Shown: positions 42,821 through 50,341 of the stretch, one piece after another
How positions within the stretch are numbered: position 1 is the stretch's first letter
Layout of the letters: each line of letters begins with the position of its first letter
Source: Usnea hakonensis
Taxonomy: Eukaryota > Ascomycota > Lecanoromycetes > Lecanorales > Parmeliaceae
DNA length: 50,341 bases
Assembly (NCBI GenBank): GCA_013423325.1
Contig: BLJB01000449.1
Span: forward strand, 1 to 50,341
Direction: 5' to 3'
The notes under the pieces: model-generated
The model's database searches: none
The model's input: only the letters and a program-made list of their open reading frames with translations
Told to the model about the DNA's origin: nothing
Program-made: the position numbers and the translations under genes

Positions 42821-44432
42821 TCAACGGAACTGAGAAAGGTTCAATGGTACACTACTGCCTCGCCCTGCTCTATACTTCTTTATTCCTCCAAAAAATTCTC
42901 TTGGTTTGGGTAATTCGCTCTCCGGTTGAAATCGCCATCTCGAGTCCTCAATCTTGTTGCTTCCGTTTCGGCTCGGGCCAATGTTATCAAAAGCAGGACT
43001 GATACCGTGGCTGGGACTGACGCCATTCGATAAAGTGTACGAGCTTGGTTCTAGGGTCGCTCTAGATGGTTGGGGTGGAGGTAGCGAGGGGGCTGGCGGA
43101 GGTGTTGCCGGTGTTGATTGCTTCAAGGGCGAAGGAAAAGTGGGGGGAGGCGGAGGCGGAGGCGGTGCCGCAGAAGAGCTTGATCCGCTCCCAAAGGCAT
43201 TCCGTGCCGCGTGGATTGCAACTGATTGACCAATACTATCACTGTATGAGGAGTGCGAGCTTGGAGGTGGTGGCGGCGTTGAACGGGCTGGGGGCTGCCG
43301 AGATAATGCAGCTGGTGTTAGTTGTGGAGCTTCAGGGGGCGTGGGTGGGTTTGAAGGTGGTCGAGGTGCTGAAGATGGTGGCGGTGGTGGAGCTGCGGAG
43401 GGTGTGGGTGCACTGGGAGCAGGTCGAGGAGCAGAGGCAGGGGGTGGCGGAGGGGCTGCGAGTGTGAAAGGTACAGCTGGCGCTGGAAATAAGGGCGCGG
43501 CTGTAGACGGTTTCCTTGACGTTATTGGTGGTGGTGGAGGTTTGGCTCCGCTTGGTGGTGGTGGTGGAGCTCGTGGCGGAAGCTCAGAATTAGATCGCAA
43601 AGAAGCGTCCGATTTCATTCGTTGGGCTGGTTTTGGAGGGGGCTTTCTGAGGTTTGCAACCAGTGGATTAGCCGCTGCAAATGGCTGTGGTGGTGAAGAT
43701 TCCGTTGTTTGCGGACTTGGCCTTAATGCGTTCAGTCTTGGTGCTGTTGGAGGCTTTGGTGCGGTCGAAGTGGGTGGTTTTGGTGCTGACTGTCTCGACG
43801 TCTCCGGGTCTGATATGTACGATGTTTCTCGGTCTGCACCGGTTTCCACACCTCCTCCTGTCTTTCTCAACTTTGGTATACCAACCCCTGCAAATATTCC
43901 TCCTAGCTGCGGTGCTGTACTTCCCCCAAGGCTGTCTCCACCTCCAATAGTCTCGCTATTGCTCCTTCCACGGTTTGGCCCTCCTGCACCTGCGCCTGGC
44001 ACTGGAGGTGCGAGGCCACTTGACGGCTTGCCTAGCCCTGGTACTGCTGGAGCTCCACTGATAGGCGGACCTGCTGAAGCCCCAGACGGCTTTCCTACTA
44101 TGGGCGCTGATCGGTCATTCGTCACAGCCTTTTTTAACCTTGTGCCTTTACCTATATCTGTTAGAAGAGCGCCCTGGTACAATGTCAGTTTTCAGTATTT
44201 ATCCTGGAAGGGAGCGCAGCATCGCCTGGGAACTGGAAAATTGTGCGCTGTAGCAGCTTGCTTTCCGGCTTACCCTATCTTTCGCTATCGTTGGGGGCGG
44301 CTTCGCAGGCAAATTACTGGAACCTGGCGGACCTCCAAGGGGGGGAGGGGGAGGTGGAGGTCCCGAGCCTCCGAATCCTGGCATAGGCGGAGGAGGTGGA
44401 GGAGGAGGTGGAGGAGGAGGAGGAGCGGGCAT
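42821..44432 (-). CDS. VRP1: Verprolin / WIP-family actin regulator
   Basis: Exons 44432–44274 and 44173–42821 give 503 aa. The N-terminus is polyproline (M-P-A-P-P-P-P). The WH2 actin-binding motif (R-G-A-L-L-T-D-I-G-K-G-T-R-L-K-K) is joined at the 100-bp intron. A second motif, G-I-P-K-L-R-K-T-G-G-G, follows near residue 155. Long Pro-rich tracts (profilin and SH3 ligands) lead to a WASP-binding C-terminus (S-R-W-R-F-Q-P-E-S-E-L-P-K-P-R-E-F). Verprolins bind G-actin and stabilise WASP/Las17 at endocytic actin patches. A long plus-strand open frame over this gene is only the antisense of its GC-rich proline codons. It is divergent from the two-TM gene. Confidence 0.93.
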
Positions 44433-44745
44433 GTTGATGTCTTTGGGATTGGACTGTTATGTCATAAGGCTTACAACATAAGTCGTGCATTTCTTAGACC
44501 TCATATACTAGGCGTACAGTTCCGCATAGAAAAATCATGAGAATACGAGATGCAGTGGTGCAAAAGAATTACATGTAAATCAATATAACGCCATGGTTGA
44601 TGCCTTTGCGAGCGTGTCGTCAATTGCGCGGCCAAATTCCGCCCCTGTTGCTCTTCAACAGCCAATCGCAAATTGCTATCAAGATGTCTCATCTCACTTT
44701 TCAATTCCTCTCGACCCGAGCATAGTGTCATTTTTCTCGCCATTG

Positions 44746-46008
44746 ATGATCATGGCAATCATATGCTTCAGTCGCCTGCGAGCTCGGGTATCTGGTCGAT
44801 TGCTGGAGGGTCCTAATGTGTGCATTTTGGCAAGATCAAAACCCTACGGGAGAGGGTATAATGCTACCAACGCACACAAGACGCATCTGCTCATCGTAAC
44901 ACATACAAACCACTCGAGGCGCTCATTGGCAACAATGGAAACGGGATCGTCGCTTGAAAGAAGGACATCTTCCCTACGAACGGCCGAGCAGGTGCTCTAT
45001 GAAGAGCTGGAAACAGCCGCGAGCGTTGTAAAGCCAGAAGCTGTACCAAGCGAAGTGGCGATTCAGCGCGCGTTAAAGATATGTGAGAATCTAGCAGAGA
45101 GCGTTATGGTGCCGACTGAGCCTTCAGACAAATCGCACAGATTTGAGAAGACTCCAACCTCCAATCTACTGTCTCTTGATGAATTGTCTCGAGCCCCAGT
45201 AGTTTCATCTCTTAATGAGACACCATTAAGACAGCCACTGAAAGGCCAAATGGCCGATAGTATATCCTCAACAGCGTACAGCATCGTAACAGATCCCAGA
45301 GTCTTCATTACGTCTGGAATATTAGCTACCTATATCCACACACAATCTCTTCTCGGCCGCCCTCAATCTTTCCCCTACATCCTCGACCTCTATGCGTCCA
45401 AGCCGATACCCCAGCCAGGAAGAGTACCGATCGAGTACAAAGATGCAAATCCAAATCGTGCTTCCTCGGCAGTGCCTCTTGTCGTTGCGCACACTGCACT
45501 GAAAGCTGCCATTGCGGCCAAGGATCTTCCTCTCTGCCTCAGTATCGTAGATACTAGTGTCTGTACCTCGGCCTATAGACGCAATAAGATTCTGCGTCAA
45601 GCCTTTTTGCCATTCTCGGGACTCGCATTGGCGCCTGCTGCTGCATATGGTCTAGCTGCTCATCTAGCTCAATATCAGCACAGTATGGATCATCAGGTGG
45701 CGACTAACACGGCATTCGTGGGCATTCTGGCGTACCTAGGCTTTACAACCATGATTGGATTCGTCGCTATTACTACTGCTAATGATCAGATGGATCGTAT
45801 AACGTGGGCAACGGGGACACCGTTGCGAGAGCGTTGGTCAAGAGAAGATGAGAGAGCATTAGTAGACCAAGTTGCAGGGGCTTGGGGTTTCCAGGATGAA
45901 ACCAAAAGGGGTGAAGAGGAAGGTGGGGACTGGGAGGCTTTGCGAGAATGGGTACTGATGAGGGGAATGGTGTTGGACAAGCCAGAGCTCATGACCGGTA
46001 TGGAGTAA
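44746..46008 (+). CDS. Conserved fungal membrane protein, probably mitochondrial
   Basis: 420 aa from ATG 44746 (M-I-M-A-I-I-C-F-S-R-L-R-A-R-V-S-G-R-L-L). I chose this over the frame's first ATG at 44593 because it begins an Arg-rich amphipathic, presequence-like stretch. The middle is helical and polar. It has D-P-R-V-F-I-T-S-G-I-L-A-T-Y near 190 and Y-I-L-D-L-Y-A-S-K-P-I-P. Two C-terminal membrane segments follow, S-G-L-A-L-A-P-A-A-A-Y-G-L-A-A-H-L-A and F-V-G-I-L-A-Y-L-G-F-T-T-M-I-G-F-V-A-I. A hydrophilic acidic end is consistent with two inner-membrane helices. I do not recognise a characterised family. No intron is needed. Confidence 0.75.
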   Translation: MIMAIICFSRLRARVSGRLLEGPNVCILARSKPYGRGYNATNAHKTHLLIVTHTNHSRRSLATMETGSSLERRTSSLRTAEQVLYEELETAASVVKPEAVPSEVAIQRALKICENLAESVMVPTEPSDKSHRFEKTPTSNLLSLDELSRAPVVSSLNETPLRQPLKGQMADSISSTAYSIVTDPRVFITSGILATYIHTQSLLGRPQSFPYILDLYASKPIPQPGRVPIEYKDANPNRASSAVPLVVAHTALKAAIAAKDLPLCLSIVDTSVCTSAYRRNKILRQAFLPFSGLALAPAAAYGLAAHLAQYQHSMDHQVATNTAFVGILAYLGFTTMIGFVAITTANDQMDRITWATGTPLRERWSREDERALVDQVAGAWGFQDETKRGEEEGGDWEALREWVLMRGMVLDKPELMTGME

Positions 46009-46374
46009 CGGATGAGGCAAGAATTCCGGAATGATATATTTCAAAACCTAGCTGGAATACTATAACAACTGAAGGTAGTTGTGGCTTCGGAACTGGAGGC
46101 ACGAGGGCCGACACAGAAGAATCAGGACAACAAGCGTTGGCGGGCACGGCTCGTTGAGCTTTCGAAGTCTGCCCCCATTCGCACAAAGCAGTTCAATGAC
46201 CTTCGAGGAAGGCTTAGCGACGCTGTGATTCTTACAGTGGGAAGAGCGTAGACCGCGTAAAGAGACGTACTTTTCTCGGTGGATCGATACCTCAAAAAAG
46301 AAGCCATCGAACTCATGAAATAACGCAATGAGCAGTCACGGAAGTTGGATTATGTCTTTACTCGGGTTGATTTG
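46009..46374. other. Convergent 3' interval
   Basis: About 0.37 kb between the stops of two converging genes; nothing recognised. Confidence 0.4.
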
Positions 46375-47477
46375 CTATGCTGCTCGAGCACGACCAACCT
46401 GAATAATCTCACTCGTCCTCTGCTCGTCACTTCTTAGTGTTGGCCAGCTCATGGCGTCCGCTTTAACAAGTGTCATTTCCAGTTTGGTTCCCATAATCTT
46501 GTACGTAGACCGAGCAGTATCGATGCAACCAAACAACGGAAGTTCGGTCTTGTATCGCTTATTGTCTGCAGTGGGAAGATCCAGAAGGACTGTGGTCTGG
46601 CTAGTGAATTTGATGTTTGCGCGGCCCTTGTCGATCCTTTTTAGAAATAGGCTTGCAATTACGCTCGTAGGTGTTTGATAGAAATCATGCCTGAAACAAT
46701 ACCTGTCAGCAAATCGCACCTCTATAATTGCCGGACACACTACGCTGTACAACGCGCTGACCTACCTGACTTCTAATACTGCCTCTTCCTGTGCAGACTG
46801 TCGTTTCCTGCCCACAAAGAGATGCCTGCTCTTCCGCTTGCAGCCCTCAATCTTCATGAACTCGTCGAACTCCAGCACTCGTCTCTTGCAGCACGTCCAC
46901 CCTTTGCTCCCTTCATGGAATAATGCTTGACCCGAATGGTAGATACATTCTTCGTCGTCTCGCGACAATGGCGATTCCGCAGAAGAAGAGGTATTACAGC
47001 CCCGTCGACGGCAATTGGTATTCAGTGGTACTGGGATAGAAGGATCGTCCGAGTCCGATTGTGGAGGAGCAGGAGGTGAGACCACGGGCGGAGCAGCTAG
47101 GGACGGTGGGGGTGCCGGCATGTTCAAATCATCACCATTGGAAATCATAGAATCTGGCAGGGGAGGTATATCTTGCGAAAGCTCAGGTGGCGGAGGAGAA
47201 ACAAGCTGGGGTTTGTCTTTAACGGTGGTATGATTGCCTGTGGTACATGGCGGAATTGAGAGAAACTCGTCAAACGTCAAACATCGCGGCTTGCAGCAAT
47301 TCCAGCCTATGTAACGGAGTCAGCTGCTATCAGATGATCTCGGATTGGCAATGAAGAGGGCGTCCAGACACCTTTCTGCCCTTCATGAAATATGGGCGGA
47401 CCAGGATGGTAAAAGCATTTTTCTTGAGTATCGGTGAAGGTTTTCCCACACCCATTATGAACACACTCTTGGGCCAT
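46375..47477 (-). CDS. CHORD and CS domain co-chaperone (RAR1/CHP-1/ChpA-like)
   Basis: Exons 47477–47372, 47306–46766 and 46690–46375 give 320 aa. CHORD1 occupies about residues 5–65 (C-V-H-N-G-C-G-K; C-F-Y-H-P-G-P-P-I-F-H-E-G; G-W-N-C-C-K). A Pro-rich linker follows. CHORD2 is at about 125–190 (C-I-Y-H-S-G-Q-A-L-F-H-E-G; G-W-T-C-C-K; C-K-R-K-S-R-H). The CS/p23-like domain begins V-R-H-D-F-Y-Q-T-P and ends near the C-terminus. Each CHORD binds two zinc ions with Cys and His residues. Such proteins bind Hsp90 and Sgt1. All three exon joins restore family sequence. The start is 136 bp from a TIR element. Confidence 0.94.
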
Positions 47478-47612
47478 GTTTATCTGACAGGAAATTAAAA
47501 CAGAAAATGTTTTTTATGGGTAAAGTAATGTTCGTTCAATGTACCTAAAGTATCCTACAATCATCATAAACTCGCGAAGCGGATTTGCCGACATGTGAGC
47601 GTGTGTGGCGGC

Positions 47613-48053
47613 TACGGAGGTCTGCACAAAAAGTCCTGCGACATGCCAAGAAAAGGGTCTTTCGTAGGGCTAACACTAAACTTCTTACCAAATTATTATT
47701 GCTTTACATATTTGCCTATACTTTATATACAAATTTATATAGTAAATATAGTATATAATTCGAATTTAATATATACGTAGATATATATAAGAAAAAGGGG
47801 GAAAATAGTCTAAATATACGGCGAGATATATTACGAAGATAATTCGGCTTCGAGGGAGTAGTAAGTACTATAAAAGCTATAAAGAAGATAATATACGATT
47901 ATATAACTTAATTAATAGGGCTAATAACTATATTCGTAGCTATATAAAGGGTAGTTAGTATATTAATAAAGATTTTTAGGAGAAATGCTAAGAAATGCTA
48001 AGAATGCCAAGAAATTAGCGTATGTCGCAGGACTTTTTGTGCAGACCTCCGTA
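47613..48053. mobile_element. 441-bp TIR element with TA ends (Tc1/mariner-type MITE), RIP-affected interior
   Basis: The first 32 bp (starting TACGGAGGTCTGCACAAAAA) are an exact inverted copy of the last 32 bp (ending TTTTTGTGCAGACCTCCGTA). Both ends carry TA, the Tc1/mariner target duplication. Inner sequence also has inverted GCCAAGAAA fragments. The interior is AT-rich and TpA-rich and encodes no transposase, so this is a non-autonomous element. It lies between the CHORD gene promoter and the Mob gene 3' end. Confidence 0.9.
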
Positions 48054-48502
48054 CAGCTCCTCGAAATACATCATCATAAAGTAAGTACTAAAAGTAAAGT
48101 ACTCTAAAGTATTTGCGTCGGCAACAAAAAAGCAGGACTTTATGCTTCTGCTGACCGTAGGAGATGAGGATTTACACCTTTAAAAATATCTGTGGGGGAA
48201 CAGGAGCGCTTTGGCTACATACTCGCAGGACTAAATCTGTCTTCATCTGAGTAGAGCCTTTGTGCAGGCACACAACATGCTTGTTTGGAGGTTACATGAT
48301 GGTAATTCCATATAGCAAGCTTCAAGTTCTGCCTTAGAACTTCTTGTCAAACAACGTCTGATTTTCCATCCTTTGATTCCTCTGCCTTTTTCGCAGAGGC
48401 CTCAGATGCCCGGAATTTCGCCACATCATCCGCTATGCAATCAGTCTTCGTACTTGGGGCATTGTTGAGGTACTACACTCAGTCGTGCGTGCAGCGCCAC
48501 AC
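48054..48502. other. 3' flank of the Mob-family gene
   Basis: About 450 bp between the TIR element and the Mob stop codon. No gene or RNA was recognised. Confidence 0.4.
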
Positions 48503-49998
48503 CTATTGAGGCGGCAAAATAGCGCACGCGCCGTTCGCAGCGTCCGGGGGAATAGACCCATTGGCAATCCAAATCTCAATCAGAGGTTGCATCGGCTCCG
48601 CATCCCTGTCTGTGAGAAGACCATAGAGTTTGGCAACAGTACAAAAGTGGACGAAGCAAGAGTTTAGGTCAGTCCAACCTTGTCCGTTGTTCTGCCCGCT
48701 TAAATGCCAGAATGGGTCAACCCAATGAGAATGATAGAGATGCGCATAGATGCGGAAAATCTGACGGAAGCAGGTGCGACAGTCGTGGAGGAATGTCTCA
48801 GGGAACCCTGCGTTTCTGCCAACCCAATCGCGACCGTCAGTGTGCACCACACCCGCCACGTTTCTGCCTGTGGGTGCAGCAGGAATCTCGGTGGGAAACG
48901 CTTTAGGGTCATGGATCTTGCCATTCATCCACCTCTGAACGAGGGAAATATATTGCGGTGCCGATACTGGGATGGGGTCTTTTTTGTTGTCTAGCCAAGT
49001 ATATGTGTGGCTGTCGGAAGTCAGAGAGGTCTCTTCATCATTTTTCGGATAGACCCACCGTCCAGCAACCATTCTTGGGCATGACTCGGAGTTGCAAACC
49101 GGCTTTCCAGTGTTGTGGTCTGTCTCCTGGATGCATTGCCCAATGGTTGAGACGATGCGATAGTTCTCGACAGCTGTCCCATCATGCATTAGCAAATCCT
49201 TCCCTTTACACAACATGTTGATGTATCTACAGACTTTGATGGGCAAGCCAGTCAGCGAGGTCCACGTTTGCGGGTTGAGCTGCTAAAGGCATAAAATTGC
49301 CTTTGACCCCTAGCTTAGCAAATTTCTCGCGAAAGAAGAATTTGGGCGAATCAGCTGCGCTGGGCTGTTCTGTATTGTTGACAGCGCTGTCTGAGCTTGG
49401 GCCAGTGGTGGATGAATATGACGAAGATTGATTAAGAGGCGGCATCGTTGGAGAGAAGGTAGTCGGCGAAGGATTAGGGGAACCGTTGGCTCTCTGCTGG
49501 CTAGTGTTGATGTTCCCAGTGCCTTCGTTCTGACGATTAAAGCCTTGTCGCCTATGAAATGACACCCAATTTAGTGAGCTAAGTGATTCATCTTGATAGC
49601 AATACGAATATGGTAGCTCATGCCGGACACAGATTGCTTTTGCCTGCAAGAAAAAGGAGGATATCGCAAGTCGACTACCTAAGTACAAAGATGTCTCAAG
49701 CAAAGCCTTGATACAAAAAACATAAATAAATGCAGTCGGAGCAAAGATAGCGCGGAGTGAATGGCGGCGTAGAGGATCAAAGGAAACTTAGTAGCAATGC
49801 CATTTAAGCCAATATCAGGGAGCTAAAGGTAATGGATTGGCGGTGTGATTGAAAGGGAAAATGAACAAGTTCAATAATTCGCATATAGCAGAAAACATTA
49901 ACCGGTAAAGCAAGACAAAGTCGGACGGACGCGTGCACATTCAAAAGTTAAGATTGCTTTCACCATAAAACTCACATATTACGGAGCCAAGAAGTCAT
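48503..49998 (-). CDS. Mob1/phocein-family kinase activator (Mob2-like)
   Basis: Exons 49998–49976 (tentative), 49551–49235 and 49173–48503 give 336 aa. A Ser/Thr/Pro-rich leader precedes the Mob fold: N-V-D-L-A-D-W-L-A-H-Q then T-V-E-N-Y-R-I-V-S across a 61-bp intron, C-N-S-E-S-C-P (zinc Cys pair), S-A-P-Q-Y-I-S-L-V-Q-R-W, F-R-Q-I-F-R-I-Y-A-H-L-Y-H-S-H (zinc His pair) and L-N-S-C-F-V-H-F. Mob proteins bind and activate NDR/LATS kinases controlling polarity, septation and cytokinesis. The conserved C-terminus E-P-M-Q-P-L-I-E-I-W resembles the Mob2 group, by impression only. The tiny first exon gives M-T-S-W-L-R-N-M and joins in correct phase over a 424-bp intron; other starts are possible. 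Intron 2 has a GTCTGT donor, unusual for this window. Confidence 0.85.
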
Positions 49999-50204
49999 TA
50001 TGTGCAGTGGAACCACAGCGTGTTTGAGGCTAATCAGAACGCCGAGTCTGCATTGATGTTGATAAACTCCAAGCTGTTACAGTTATGGGTTGCGTCTGTG
50101 GTATCAAAAAAGACCGGATCCTTTGGGACTAATGGCGGACGGGACTGAATGAAAGTAACGCCTCCTTTTGATTCCTTAGCCGGCAAGCGCGGCCTCGCTT
50201 ATAT

Positions 50205-50233
50205 AATTAAGGTACTCGTCGAGTACCTTAATT
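50205..50233. repeat. Perfect 14-bp-arm palindrome
   Basis: AATTAAGGTACTCG, one T, then CGAGTACCTTAATT form an almost perfect palindrome. It marks the entry into AT-rich DNA at the window end and contains the GGTACT/AGTACC core seen in other intergenic motif clusters here. Confidence 0.75.
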
Positions 50234-50341
50234 CTCTGTAGTGATAATCGGAATAATCGATTATTTTTCGTCATAATCATAATCGATTATTTAGCGTCTT
50301 TTTCGAATTTTTCGCTTTTAATACTATATATACTATTTTTA
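50234..50341. repeat. Start of a second AT-rich, RIP-like region
   Basis: From about 50230 the sequence turns AT-rich, with repeated ATAATCGATTATT units (about 50250–50295). It probably begins another repeat that continues past the window. Confidence 0.5.

Noticed and set aside
43341..44540. A 399-codon plus-strand open frame across the verprolin gene
   Set aside because: It is the antisense of proline-rich GC-biased codons; it is Gly-rich and low complexity, whereas the minus strand gives a WH2 verprolin with a correct intron.
49552..49975. A snoRNA in the long first intron of the Mob gene
   Set aside because: No C/D or H/ACA box set at the right spacing could be seen.

Overview
The window is nuclear DNA of a filamentous ascomycete (Pezizomycotina). 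The evidence is intron-rich genes with short GT–AG introns (mostly 50–100 bp), conserved fungal housekeeping proteins, and a heavily RIP-mutated retrotransposon block. RGS-LOV photoreceptor architecture, known from Botrytis and relatives, suggests Leotiomycetes or a related class; the class is not settled by what I can see. All gene models below were spliced by hand and each has a CDS length divisible by three.

Layout. 1–6260: repeat-derived DNA depleted in CpA/TpG. It contains a dead Ty3/gypsy chromovirus pol (about 1000–4213), tandem repeats and a large inverted repeat. 6664–12473: a head-to-head pair of RGS-LOV genes, the most distinctive locus here. 13782–14345: a Dap1-like cytochrome b5-fold protein. 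15407–17647: ribosome-biogenesis RNA-binding protein Nop4. 18563–19428: a bZIP factor. 19429–23816: 4.4 kb with no convincing gene. 23817–24921: elongation factor 1-beta, whose second intron carries a C/D snoRNA with a guide matching the snR18/U18 target. 25299–28072: mitochondrial ClpB-type Hsp78. 28756–32596: meiotic MutS homologue Msh5, with 15 exons including a 7-nt microexon.

32866–33452: ER membrane complex subunit 5. 34061–34427: Lsm8. 34649–35028: a glutaredoxin-fold protein. 35081–36690: a ten-exon HpcH/HpaI aldolase. 37169–38341: an F-box-like Cys-rich protein. 39701–41405: mitochondrial rhomboid protease. 41641–42114: a Tma17-like protein. 42821–44432: verprolin (WIP). 44746–46008: a two-TM, probably mitochondrial, protein. 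46375–47477: a CHORD-CS co-chaperone. 47613–48053: a TIR element with TA ends (Tc1/mariner-type). 48503–49998: a Mob-family kinase activator. A second AT-rich repeat begins at about 50200.

How the genes relate. Most are unrelated housekeeping genes that share short divergent promoters: EF1B/Hsp78, Lsm8/glutaredoxin, rhomboid/Tma17 and verprolin/two-TM protein. The RGS-LOV pair is the only functional cluster. Both proteins combine an RGS domain (G-alpha GAP fold), a blue-light LOV domain and a C-terminal PAS-like domain, so they could couple light to G-protein signalling. One copy has a normal flavin-binding motif and a polybasic segment; the other has an altered motif and lacks that segment.
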